Source: Melampsora larici-populina 98AG31 (taxonomy: Eukaryota > Basidiomycota > Pucciniomycetes > Pucciniales > Melampsoraceae). Taken from it: a stretch of DNA of 64,000 nucleotides. Every line of letters begins with the position of its first letter. Position 1 is the stretch's first letter. Below are positions 11,058-23,400 of this stretch, piece after piece. The notes below the pieces were generated by a model. It searched no databases. It was not told the DNA's origin and worked only from the letters and a program-made list of their open reading frames with translations. The position numbers were made by a program, and so were the translations under genes. The stretch spans positions 186,001 to 250,000 of the forward strand of contig NW_006768839.1 in NCBI RefSeq assembly GCF_000204055.1. Reading direction: 5' to 3'.

Positions 11058-13990
11058 TCACATGGGTTAACTTGATTCTGCTGAAGAAACATGCAGGCAA
11101 CAATATCATGCATTTTAAAATCAAATGCAATGCACATTCTGGCATAACAAAGCAGAAACTTGACTTACTGGACTCAATATTTCAGAAACTTTAACAACCA
11201 CTTGAAATTATATTGGCTTCAAAGCTTGGCATTTTCAGCCCATCTTTACCCACAAGCACTACAAAGAGTTGTGGCTACAGACAATTCACATAACATCAAG
11301 ATCTCAAACTCATACTGAATCAATGGGACACAAAAGAGAGGGGAAAGAAATTCAACACACATCCAGCATGTTGTTAGCAAATTTCTAAGAGGAATCAATT
11401 GCACTTTTTTTTACAGAATCCTGGTTGTTTCTATCAAATTACACTCCATCAATTTCATGAACTCACTGATATGAAATCAAAATTTCAACTCAATCTCAAC
11501 AATGATACCAAGTAAAATGATTCACATGTGAAAACAACAAATTCAATTTGGCTATCTTTATCATTGATTACAGACATAACTGCACAATATCTTCCATTGC
11601 TGTCTTTTCCAGATTTTTCCTATTAGTAGGACCAGTCTGTGATGGCAACAACCTGTAACAACTGCAGTTCTTCAATCTCCTGCCCAATACCTCCTGTTTC
11701 AGACACGTCTTGGCCAGCACAACCTCATTCTTGTGATTAATGTTTGTTACATTTATTCTATCTTTTTTGAGCTTTTCTTTGGTTGCCCCTTGTGTTCCTC
11801 TCGGTGCTATAAAGGGGCAATACAACTCTGGCCAGGCCCACACCACATCACATGTCCATCTCTGGTCCTCATGCCAATCACCATGCAAAACTATTTTATC
11901 ATCAAATCAACATTTCAGAGGGAGTGTGAAGATGCATGGACCAAAGGCAACACAGGAGCCACCTCATTTTCCACTATGCAGTGTACATTGCATATTTTGT
12001 GAAAAGATTATAAAAATCTATGACAAAGGTGCCTTGAACTGATTATAGAATTATTGAGGAGGTATTTGGCCACCCTACTTGCAAAAAGGAGCATAACCTC
12101 TTAGGTTGCATCTTAGACTGATCTCAGGATGACTTTCATTAACTTGATCTTCAAATTCAATTTCCCAATCATATTTCTACCATTTTCCAGACTTTGATCT
12201 TGAATTGTCTCTTGATCTTGAATTCCTACATTTCCTGCAATTGTACCAATTGCTCTCATCACTTCAATAAATTGAATAGCTCCAATTCATCCAATCCATT
12301 GAACCGTACCTCTATCTTCGCTTCAAGATTTATATGCAATCCTAAAACAAACAGAAAAATATTCTGATCTCATGATTTCTAATTATTCTTCTTCGATTAG
12401 AACCTCACAATCAAAAACTCAATGATACTCAATTGTCGGGAGTAAGCGAATGCAAATGAAAAAGTGGATGGGAATGGGGAGTTCAATGGCAACAATGATG
12501 AAGCAAAGAGAAAGTTGAGTTTACTTGGTTAGCTAAGGATTTCAGCTTTTGTCATTGAGCTATTGATGACCTTTAACTTGTTGCATGGAATGACGATCTT
12601 GAGTCTTGATATGCTATAACACTTTCTGTCAGACTTGCTGAGATTGATTTGGGCATCGCACTTGAACCTGTATCATTTGATTTGTTGTTGTGGGGAATTC
12701 TGACAATAAAGTTGAGATTTCGCTTTCAGATAATGTTCTATGTGTGAATCAAGGATCATGCTTTCAAGATTGATTAGAATTTGAATTTGAAATGGAAATT
12801 GAATACCTTTATATTTCTTTCTACCTAAACCTTCATCATAAATTCCATTTTCACTTCAATCTCTAGTTTGACGCCAAAAGAGTCCATAACGGTCTCACCA
12901 ACCAAAATTGAACATCAGTCAGAAAAAGTCGAAATGATGTACCAACTTTCACAATATGAAGATCGAGTCGATCATGGGGGGATGTAAGGACCTTTGGAAT
13001 GAATCGATTGCTGTTGATGATGATATCGATCAATTGAAATTGATGACGCTTGGTCTGAATAGACAGGTGGATGACAGTTCCACAGGATTCAAATCAAAAA
13101 ATACATGACAGTCAGCCTGAAGAGAACAATTTGAAGAAACAAAAAGTGAAGAATTGAAAACATGCCGGTTGATGTGACCAATTATGATTGATGAAGCAAA
13201 ACCCTTGGAGCTATTTTGACCAAATTTTCTATGAATAATCATATCTAAAGTCAAAAGGATAGAAAACTTGCAACTGTAGAGAATGAAATTAAGATAGGAA
13301 ATTGTAAATTATAGTAACTGATCAAAGTGAAAGTTGGAGAAATTAAGTAAATTAGAATTGGTTTGAAATGATTGATTGGATGTAATTTATTTATGAACAA
13401 TCAGATTGAAATTGAAATTGATAAACATAAACTTCTTTCGCGGCCAAAGAAATAAAGTTGACATTTTGAGATAACAATGTAAAAGATGAGGATCATTTTA
13501 TTTTTTGAAATTTAGGAATGAAAATTTTGAATTGTTTCAAAGCATGATGATTGAAGTTGACCAAGATTTGTGTCTCAAATGAGTCAAATATGAAGGGGTG
13601 ATACCATCCAGTCCAATGAAATTGATGATAAGAACATGAAGTGAACACAAGAGTATTATAATCAAGTGAGGAGATTGATTGGCTCAAAATTTTAAAACCA
13701 AAGAGCAGAGTTGATGAAATTGAAATCAAAGATGAATAACAATTAAGAAGCCTGGGATCGATCTATTCACTTTTAATATTGTTGAGTGGATTGTAAGTAA
13801 TTTGAATCATCTGCTACAGTAGTTGAAGGTCAATTTGAATCTCCGTATTGTTGTTGTTGTTGTAAGTGTTGATGTGAGTGTTGACTTGATGAAGTAAAAT
13901 GACTGTTGGTTCTTACTGGACAACGTGATGGTTCTTGAGATCGATTAGGTAGCAAAGACATGTGTAAAATTCCAGATCAACAAAACAAAG
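11058..13990. other. gene-poor stretch
   Basis: No ORF shows protein-family features. A TTGCCCCTT/AAGGGGCAA inverted repeat lies at about 11783-11821 and short GTT repeats near 13850. Long runs of GATTGA/AATTGA words give a low-complexity look. I see no tRNA, rRNA or transposon ends. Confidence 0.45.
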
Positions 13991-14033
13991 TCAGACACTG
14001 TAAGATCCCATGGGTTCACATGAAGTTCAAAGC

Positions 14034-14950
14034 TTACAAAACTAAGTGAGCGATTGACAATAATGTTCCGATATGTAGCTGAGGTCGCACAAAATCGGAG
14101 CAAGCTGATAAACCAGCCTCAGAAGCTTTGGACCCTAAAAGTGGAAAGAGTTTAAAGAGTCGATTGGTAGTAGCTTCATCTTTTGAATTCGCAGCCTGAG
14201 TGAAAGCCTTCAAGAAGACTCCAGTTGGTTGATTTATAAAGTTTTCTGAAGCGATTGAAGGTGGTTCAGGAATATCGGTCGTAGGCTGACAAAATAAACA
14301 TATGAGAGTCATTTTGTCTTCAGAAAAGAAATCTAAAAGACTCTATAAGATCGCCTACCACCACTGCCTCTGCAAGTAGACTACAAATCATTTCTGGAGT
14401 GATTCCATTGGCACATTGGATATGTCGTGTAGCAGCTTCTTGATCAGCTTTCTCGATCGCTTGAAATACATTGATTAAGGCGTATTTAAGTTCTGTGACA
14501 GCTTGAACCCGATTGATGCATTCCTTGACCCTGCTTTGTTCGAGGTCTAGGATGTGAACCTTGCTTCATATTCTTTCGGCTACAGATGCCTGTTTGGTTA
14601 CCACTTCATAAAGGGTCGATGCAACTTGAACGAGTGAAGAGACCAATGGCTTAAGATCGGCTATCTGCGTGAGTGGCTGTTCTAGTCTTTCGGGCGAAGA
14701 GAGAAGGTTGGCCAAAGAGCTATCGAGCTTGAATTCCGTCGATTCTGATCGGTAAACAGCACTTGAGTCAATTGAGATTGACACGCAGATTCTTTGATTG
14801 AATCAAAAAACATGAGTAGTATGAAGCTCACCGAGTTGAGCTAAAGCTGTGATGATATCTCGATGTGATTGAAGGGTAGCGAGGTGTTGACGAGAATGGA
14901 TCGGTGAGTTTGAAGGTAAGAGGTCATCAGTTTTTATTAATTGTCATCGT
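14034..14950 (-). pseudogene. COG4-like fragment (conserved oligomeric Golgi subunit 4), decayed
   Basis: Minus-strand exons of about 14945-14832, 14800-14356 and 14288-14040 read through sequence resembling the N-terminal coiled-coil part of COG4, a Golgi tethering-complex subunit: SVAERI, then LEQSRVKECINRV, QAIEKADQEAATRHIQ and LFKLFPLLGSKASEAGL. Introns have GT-AG ends (the donor GTAGGC near 14357 and acceptor TTTTGTCAG at 14289-14297). An in-frame TGA at 14566-14568 interrupts the most conserved stretch, and no downstream COG4 body follows. It is therefore a truncated, broken copy rather than the functional locus. The family call is from motif recall and moderate similarity, not a search. 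Confidence 0.55.
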
Positions 14951-14959
14951 ATAGTACAC

Positions 14960-16430
14960 AAGAACCAAATCCCAATAACCTAACAATCAAAACGAAACCA
15001 ACACTCGAGTTCTCTGCTTCCTGCCTTACTCTGCAGTTGATCTGATACCAGTCACACCCATATCCCGGACCCCACTTCCACCTCAACCCTGATCCTTTCC
15101 ATTTGCCGTTAACATCCTATTGAAAAAGATGATTTTTGAACGTTAGCCATTCTTTTGTTTTGCTCTGATTTGATTAATGTTAAAGAGATTCGATGGGTTT
15201 TATTATGTCAATGTATTGCTTGATGAGTTGGTTCTGTGAGAAAATAGAAGAAATCAATCACAGGAATGAATTCAAAATAGCTTACTTTTTGACCCTGATA
15301 CTTTTTGAATTGATTGGATTGGTAAACTTGAAGATCTGATCCTAATCCTTTGAGTCAATCTAACAAAATCTCAAGTGTAAAGTTTTGGATCGGGGAAACT
15401 GATTGACTGCTAGTGATTCATGAGCGATTTAAATGAGATCAAATAATCAATCTCACTGGATTATGACAAAGCCTCATTTATTTCTTTCTATATACTTACT
15501 GATCTGATCTTGTTCCTATAAAATCAAGAGTTCGTAACGTTCTTGATCGAGGTATTTGACAAAGGCTGTGTCTCTTCAGCAATAGTAATCCGCTCAAAAT
15601 CAAGAAAGTAATGGAATGAAATTCAGATCAGTCAACTCATAGTGCATCTGAAATAGAAGAGTAAAATCAAACTCAACTCTTCATTATCTAGATCTTCATG
15701 AATGAAAGGCAATGATCCTATGTGCGTTTGTTGAGGACCAAGAGCCAAAGTAATATTTGTTGAGTGATGAACTGATGTAAGCCTAGAAGCTACAGCATCT
15801 GCTTGGGTTTGTCAATGAAATGGTCAATTTGATTATGTTTGAATATATCACAGAGAATGATAGAATCTTGAAATCGTATATATTCTGCCAGGAATTACGG
15901 GTGAATTTTGGATGATGTTTAGCTAGGATTTGCATTGGATCCTTTGATACATATACCTACGTAGGAGCAATTTGGGTGCTTCAGGAAAATCGGCTAGGGG
16001 AATGTAGTTTGACTCGCAAATGATTGTCGGATGAGGTCAAAAGAGGCAAGGTATCCAGCAGATGATTGGGAATTTGAATAAACGGAACCACAAATGAATC
16101 TTGAAATGTATTCTGACCCATGTGCAAAACTTGAAAATTGCACTAACGGTGGATCTTGTCCAATTTTGTTGGAGTTGGTGGGCTTTGATATGAAAATGAC
16201 GGTTAGTCCATCTATCGATAAACTAATTCATAGTTGACCTTTACCTTGTAATGATTGTTTATGAAAGAGAAAAAAGTAAATCTCGCTTGACCGTAACTTC
16301 GCTTGGTTGAAACGTGAATTTGTTCAGCGGCAACAGTGGAGGTTTTGGACAATTTGTTGATTTTGTTGGAATTCATCGTTCGCCTTTAACTTGAATGATT
16401 CATTTTATTCAAATTTTTCTCGTATAATCA
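14960..16430. other. gene-poor stretch upstream of the COG4-like fragment
   Basis: Only short ORFs with no recognisable motif. Part may be the former 5' leader of the COG4-like fragment. Confidence 0.4.
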
Positions 16431-16436
16431 TTTTTG

Positions 16437-16730
16437 TTAGTAGTGGATCTAGAAAAATTGGATCAAGTCCTACCTTCTTTAACTGAAGAAGATTCGAACA
16501 ACGAACTTGAGCAAGGTGATCGAGAGTTGTCCATTGACACCGACTTTCAACCATTTTCGGTTATCAACACCCCGAAACACCCCGATAGTCCTAATCCATC
16601 AGAAGGATTAACCACACCGAACCGATTTCAATCTTCAGTGTTAAAAGAAAACCTTCAAGGTCTAGTTAGAAAACAAGAAGGTGACTTTGTCTATTGGGTA
16701 AGAAGATCCGATTTGATCGAAAGTGAGTAA
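16437..16730 (+). CDS. unrecognised acidic exon
   Basis: An open stretch of about 97 codons following a GTTAG that could be a splice acceptor. It is rich in Asp, Glu, Asn and Ser, with a C-terminal aromatic patch DFVYWVRRSDL. The end could be the stop at 16728-16730 or a GTGAGT donor just before it. No start ATG lies at the front, so it is probably an internal or terminal exon. Family not recognised. Confidence 0.3.
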   Translation, partial: LVVDLEKLDQVLPSLTEEDSNNELEQGDRELSIDTDFQPFSVINTPKHPDSPNPSEGLTTPNRFQSSVLKENLQGLVRKQEGDFVYWVRRSDLIESE

Positions 16731-16874
16731 TATTTTGTTACCTTCCTCTTTCCTTTTTTATCAAGTTTTTTTTTCAAAAAACGTTTTCATTCCCTCGATC
16801 TTTGTTTATCTCTATCATGTCTGATTATATTCCACCTCCTATGCCTCCTCGTAGCCGAACGAACCCAGAGCGTT

Positions 16875-17459
16875 ATGGAAACTGGGAATCAACCTCCAGC
16901 GGGGTCAAGCAACGACAGGATGGAGGAGGACGCGGGAGGCGAGCAATCTCCTCCACCTCAGCCCAAAGGAAAGGAACCGAATCGCAGGGAACAGTCAGAA
17001 CCAACTCCAGTAAGTTAGCTATGAATCCATTAACGATCAATACCGATAATGCGATTGCTAACTTACCTATCTTATCAGGAGCAGTTCGCGAGGACGGAAG
17101 CCTGGCACATGAAGTGGCAGGAACTCCGCCTCAACTACACCAAGTGGGAGAACGCTCGCCTAGTAGTGAACAACGACAAGAAGCAAAAGAAGATGCTGAA
17201 GGAGTTGGTGTTGGGAGGCAGGGAAGTATGGAAGGAGCTGACAAGCGAGTATCAGATCAAGGATACCACGATTCTTCAAGAGATTCAAAAATACCTGTGG
17301 AAAGGTACCGACAGTTGGGATCCACGAGCTCAGTCGATCCACTTTTTCGGCCTTCGAGCGGCGGAACCTCAACGGGACGCTCCTCAGCAGTCAGCCAGCA
17401 ACTCGACGACGAGCCAACCCCAAAACCACTCCCCTCATTACAACAACAACCAACGCTGA
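16875..17459 (+). CDS. unrecognised two-exon protein, 171 residues
   Basis: Exons 16875-17009 and 17079-17459 are separated by a 69-nt intron (GTAAGT...TATCAG), and the frames join cleanly. The first part is Pro/Glu/Gln-rich and probably disordered. The second begins EQFARTEAWHMKWQELRL and continues as a charged, helical, tryptophan-rich domain (several evenly spaced Trp), ending in an Asn/Gln/Ser-rich tail. The stop lies three bases after the start of the TAACG-rich repeat block, so the gene is likely part of that repeat family. An upstream ATG at 16817 is in another frame. It could be a gag-like or DNA-binding protein of an unclassified element; I do not recognise the family. Confidence 0.45.
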
Positions 17460-17700
17460 GCCAGCAGCGCAACTCGTAGCTGCGGCGTAACGATAACGTA
17501 GCTCTAACCGTTAAGTTATCGGATAGCTTAACGGGGTTCCAGTGAGTTACGCTCACGGATCCTGGTAACGGGGATTTTTTTTCTGAGTTACGTTATCACC
17601 CCGGGATAACGGGTTTTTTTTTTCGAGTTACACATCAGCCACGCACCCCGTTACCGTAACTATGTTACGCGCTAACCCGACTCAGCGCAGGGGGGCTGTG
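17454..17700. repeat. TAACG-rich terminal-like repeat block (copy A)
   Basis: About 247 bp saturated with TAACG/CGTTA words (for example GATAACG, GTTACG, CGTTATC). Its inner boundary is CGCTGAGCCAGCAGCGCAAC at 17454-17473. The exact reverse complement of that 20-mer is at 42089-42108, next to a similar TAACG-rich block. The outer boundary is near CTCAGCGCAG at 17681-17690. Likely a terminus of an unclassified mobile element. Confidence 0.6.
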
Positions 17701-18421
17701 TATGACCCTTTTAGAGAGAAATCACCACTAAACCCCACTCATATCACCATCAAATCCGACTCATCAAGACCGAATGTGTCCAAAAGAGAATGCAAGGGGA
17801 ACTAATCACGGCTTGGCGATGGACCTAAGTTTAACTACCATGCAGTCGAACGTGAGTCGGATTTTTCGTGTGTCACTCAATCCTTCAAGTATTCGTTCCT
17901 TCCACTCTTACCAATCTTTCCCAATTATACCATTAATCCTTCCTTTTGACACGTTTTCTGACTATCATCTTAATATTAACATCCACCCATCATGATAACA
18001 CCTACTCGTCGTCCCTTTTTTGGCATATTCATACAGATGTTCAACTACATCTTTTTTCAGCTATCAGTCGTACCGAGTTCTAGTCAATCTCATTTAAACT
18101 TTGGTCCCCCCGTCCAAGCCACTCCTACTCGGTCTTCTCAAAGGCCACGAAGCCGTGTGACGACTCCTGGAATGGTTGTTACAAATCCCGATAGTCGTCG
18201 AAGGCTCTCAGTCGACCATGATGCATCTCAACCACATCCCAAGAAGAAAACACGTACAGTCATTGATTTGCCCGATGATGATGATTCTGATGATGCTCCT
18301 CAGATCATCAAACCAAGTAAAGGAAAGAAGCGCGCCAAAAACAAGGTAAGAGATTATTCACTACAACCAACTTGCCATCTCGATGCTACGTACTGATTGA
18401 TTCAAATAATTCATCCTACTT

Positions 18422-18463
18422 CACCCTGTCCACCTGAGGCACTCTCGACGACGAGAGCAACCC
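18422..18463. repeat. left terminal inverted repeat of the CACTA element
   Basis: About 42 bp, pairing with the reverse complement of 27567-27608. It contains a small palindrome CTCTCGACGACGAGAG. Confidence 0.75.
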
Positions 18464-18709
18464 AAACATTGCTTTAGTCTTATGATCACGCTCAATTTTG
18501 ACCAGCTTTATCTCCGTGTATCATTACCCTTTATCCAAACATATTTCAGTTTGCTCATCCTTTCAAGACCTTTCCCTTGTCCTTGTTGGCCTGGAGTGTA
18601 TAGCCCGACTAGAACGTACAGTCCTAGTCTTGAATTATCAAGTGCACTTCATTCAAACAAGAACAACGTATCATTCCAACCTCTTGTTCAATCTTTGACA
18701 AACTACAAC

Positions 18710-19823
18710 ATGCCACCGGCACAAAACCGGCGACGCACCAATCACATCTGGAAACGTGGATCTCCACCGACTTCAATCAAGTCTTTGAACGCGTCTGTTG
18801 CGAGCACTCTACCATCACACAACGCTGCAATCAGTCGCTCTTTGGCTGCCTTTACTCGGATGTTACTTGGTGTTGATCAATCTAATAAAGCTTATCCAAT
18901 GACGCCGAGTCCAGAGGAACTCCAGCAGCTAGGAAACCTTACTCAACCCGAGATTATGATGGATCAACTAGTATTTGCACTGAATCCCACTTCTGCTTCA
19001 GCCACTTTAAACGATGAAGAGATGATAGAATACAAGAACAGGTTTATGGCCGACCTTCAAAATCATAACATTCATCGATTCACATTTGCATGGGATCTTC
19101 CGGATAGTCATCATTGGAATCGTACAATGGCTGTTTTTGTGGTCAAGCACTGGCGCTATGCAAGGCAGCACGGAGCCTTCAAGAATTATGGGATTAATTC
19201 ATCTCACAATACTGAGATGAATTGCATTTCCCTTGTACTTCGCTGGTTACGTGGACGAGCTGAAGATATCCGAGTGGTTCGCGGGGACACCCAAAAGCTT
19301 TTGCTCCGTGAGCGTGCGCGAAAGAGGAGAACGGTCAGTTGATCTCTGCTTACAGCATGCTATTGTTCTAGGAGACTCGGCTGAATTTGATTATCCAATG
19401 ATTCAGCTATTCAATTATCGCCAAGAGACAATCAAACGCCATCTGAAAGTTGATCCCATGCTTATAATGCCCGATGCCGACTGCTGCTCAGACACTGAGT
19501 GGTATCCAGATCAGGTGAAATTCAAGAGAGTGGGATTGAAGTGGCGAAGTCAACAGTACGAAAATCTTATTCGTCAAATAGATGGGCTTTCATTCAACTA
19601 CAAAGCTACTGTCGACACTCCAGCCCTTGCAATCAGTCGTTTTGATCAATGTCGTATCCCAGGGACCTCTTTCAATCCAAAGGCTGCTGTATGTTGTGGT
19701 CTTCCCGAGAACTGTTATAATGCAGTCTTTCTCTCTGGTCTCACATACAAACATAAGAGATCCTTAGATATAAAGCCTGTTGTAGATTTGGATCAGATTT
19801 GTGAAGAAATTCACAATCTTTAA
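18710..19823 (+). pseudogene. CACTA accessory protein A
   Basis: The first frame (18710-19333) encodes about 208 residues starting MPPAQNRRRT with a helical basic region; the second (19356-19823) encodes about 155 residues ending DLDQICEEIHNL. The shift between them falls on a 22-nt GTCAGT...TTACAG segment (19334-19355) whose removal restores frame. The homologous gene B has a normal intron of about 80 nt at the same protein position, so this is probably an eroded intron or a frameshift. Shared features with B are FTRMLLGV versus YVKMLLGV, a tryptophan-centred FAWDLPDS/FDWNGRPDS block and an Arg-rich segment before the junction. The role is unknown; CACTA elements commonly encode a second DNA-binding protein besides TNP2. 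Confidence 0.6.
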
Positions 19824-20442
19824 GGATAAATCAATCTCTAAGATATCCATTATGAAACAGTATTACTGGTAGATCTTGATACATGTTTCATCTTTACAAA
19901 TGTCTTTGTCTTATTCCGCTTTTTTAATTGTGTACTTTGGGGTAGTTTGAAGTTGGTGATATAAATTATATTCATGTTTCATTGACTTGACGATCTGCTA
20001 GAGTTGTATGCAAACTATTTGCAACTGTCCTTGAAATATAAAAGAGCCATAGAATTTTTTATTTCAATTTCCTTCGATGTGATCAGACTATCATGCTTGA
20101 TCAGGTCCTCCTCAAATTTGCCACTTGATACATAAAGACTTGAATGGAAATGATTCCAATCACAAGAGGAAACAACTATTTTGAATAAAGTACAAGACTT
20201 ACCAGCATGTATAACAGTCTTTGGAGTCACAAGAAATTGATTAATAATCCTTTTTCCTAAAGTAAACGTTTTTTAAGATACTTTTGAAACTGTATTCAAT
20301 AATAAGATGATTTCAATAGTCCCATATATCAGTCACTGTTTTCAAGCAAATCATCACAAGTTCTAAATGCAGTGTTGCAAATACCCTGATTCAAGGAGGT
20401 ACATCACCATTAGTATTGTATGATCATCCAAGGGTAGATATT

Positions 20443-23400
20443 TCAAGAGAAACGTACCATGCTTCTGAGTGCAACTATTGATACTGTTGCGTGGGATATG
20501 TTGAACGTATTTGGGGGATTCACATGTACAGCAACATGTCCAAACATTTTATCAACTAGCACACATTGGACTTTTTGATATGAATGGTACATAACTGTAG
20601 CTTTCAAATAGGGCAGGGAGCGGAAAGGGTTCCGTGATTCATCGAGTCCTTGAAGAACGGTGAAAGGTTTAACCAAAAAAAAAGGGGGACTTATTACCAA
20701 CTACACGGAGTATTTCATCAATAGTGCCAAAGTTTACTCGTCCTCCAGTTTCAAACTGTACATAACTGTTACCCTTATGTTTTGAAAATTGAGTAAAGTT
20801 CTTTCCTCCATGTTCCCACTGAACGGTTGACTCAAATTTCGAAGTTTCAGAGATTGTGAAGTCTGTCCGACCTGCTACTGCCACTTGAAGTTCTGTCAAG
20901 ACTTCATCAGAAGGAGAAACCGGTTTCCATTTAGTTGAGGTTGAATGAGAGAGTGCTTCAACACCAATTGAAGCTTGATATTCTTGTGAAGTATTCATAA
21001 GGAGATGCTTAAATAACGCATGCTGAGTGTGAGAATTGATTAAAGTCTTTCCCACAACACCTGTTCAGTTCAGAAAGGAGAAATGTATGTATTGGTCATT
21101 GAGAAATGGGCACAGTCAAGGCAAAATGAAATTTTACACATACCTTTACGGGAGTTTTTAGGTGCCAAAACCAGAGTACCTATCATCCGCTCCCCGGCCC
21201 AAGCTGCGGTGTAAGATGGAGGACCAAATAGTTTGCATTGCTTGGCGAGATGCTGTGCGTAGTGAATATTCGGCCTTGACTTTATATTTGGCCACGCAGA
21301 TTGTAGATGTTGTCGGTACTGAAGAAGAAGGAGATCGAGGTTCTTGAGGTCTTCGGGTCTCAAAACTCGTGAGATCGCTATGTTGACTACTTGCGTGGCT
21401 AAACTGATACCCTGATAGATCTTCCAAGATGATGATTCACAATCAGAGTTTTGATGATACGGTATCAGTGATAATACCATGTATACAGAATACAAGATGT
21501 GCCACTCCGCTGCTTTTGGAGATCCAGCACTTGCCATTCCTATGTGATGAGGAACTCGAGTGAGCCAAGTCGGAATGGTGGTTTCTCGGATGCATAGGTG
21601 GATAAGCTCAAGCTCATGTGGAGTTAGAACTGGACCTTCAGGGGCATGAACAGTGGCATTGGAGGATTTCGAAGAAACCGAATCTTGACTAACTTCGATG
21701 GAACATTCTGTGACCAACTTTGTCTTAGCAGAGCGAGTATAGTGTGTGCGATTACTGGATTTCTCGGAAAGTTCTTCAGGTGGTTCAGGTTGATCGAGTT
21801 CCATTTCGGAAACGCCAGCAGAAGGTTGAGGGACTTGAATGGGGTCCGAAGACTGTATCCCAGAATCGTCTGGTTGGGTGAAATTGGTGTATACACCCTT
21901 TAGGATCAGTTTTTCCTGTAGAATCTTGAGACTTGCCCCAGCCGAAGCAAGCTGGAGATGAGCAGTCGAAAAACACTCCAAAAGACCAAGAATCAGGCAA
22001 TGCATGATGTCGACTGTTTGAAAGTTGATGGGTTGCCAGTATGGGAGTTCTGAGAATATGGTGTAGCGGACACCATATATTTTCACGAGTTTGTGACGGT
22101 CCAAAGAGTCATTGGCCTTCAGCCATTGCTCAGATTGTGCCTTGTGAGAATTGGGGTGACGTTCCTTGTATGATTTAAAATCTACATCTTCAATTTCTTT
22201 GTTGGTTATATAACAACGTGAGCAGAAGTTAGTGGAGCAATGACTGGAGAAACCCGAAATCTTCTTCTGGGCTGGTACATCGGCAATTAACGGCCAGATG
22301 GCAACTAGAATCAGGCGGCCGTTTGGGTGAAGTGATGTGCTGCTGAAATAGATTCCTCTCCAGAGGTCAAGAAACTCAAGTAGAAGAGGTCTTATAAGGT
22401 GTTCAATCTGATCAGAATCAGTTTCGCGAGGTCCGGGGGTAATTCCATAAAGGAATATATTTTCGGATTTGTATTGCTGTTCGGGTGGAAGGTTGAAACA
22501 GATGAGTACCATGAGCCCAGAAGAATACAATCGAGCCGCTTTTTTGCCCCAAGGGTTGAACCAGTCGGCATAGAAGCCGAAAACAAGATTTCCAGAAGAT
22601 CGGGTAAAAATTTTCCCATCGCCATCTTTAAAAGTCTTCCAAATCTTCCCATCCCAAATATCTTTCATTATACCATTGGGAGGACATGGGGAAGTCAGAG
22701 GTGTGTTGAGGGCGCTTTCAAACTTAGGGAATGATAACATCTTTGCAATCCATTCAATGAAGCGTTGGTGGTAAAAGATCAACTTGGGTCTGAATTTGTT
22801 GATTGTTGAAGAACTAGGTACATAAAGTGGGAATTCACAAACTATTCAAGTACTTGCTGAGGTTTTTTTTGGAAAACGAAGATGATTGCATTGAGTGATA
22901 AAAGGAGCGTTAGATTGGTCAAGAATTCCGTGAAGCTTGCAGCATACATAACAGCAGACATTAGTGACTATGTTGGTGTCTAACCGGAAAGTCTTGACGA
23001 GTTTGTCAAGGGTCAAGGGAATCTCGTTTAAAATCTTTGATGCAAGAGGATGACCGGCTAGGGCATTTTGGACCTTGGACTTCTCCATCTTCAGGGAAAT
23101 TCGAGAACCTCGTACGCTCTTGTGCTTGTTGAAATGGTCGTGCAGTACATGAAACATTGATTGAAGGCAATAACAATGTTGTAAAAAAGTAAGAGGTACT
23201 TTGAATGTTTCGGTGGAGAAGGTAACAAGTGTTGAAGGCTGAATTTGAATTTCACTACTGGTCAGCACCATTGTACTTTCACTCGTGGTCCGTGGATGCT
23301 TCTGAGGCCAAAGGTTGATATTGCTAGTCTTATTGTGATCTTGAGGTGCCGGTGAATCCGAATGCTTACGTTTTTGGGATTGAGTTTGCTGGTCAGCCTG

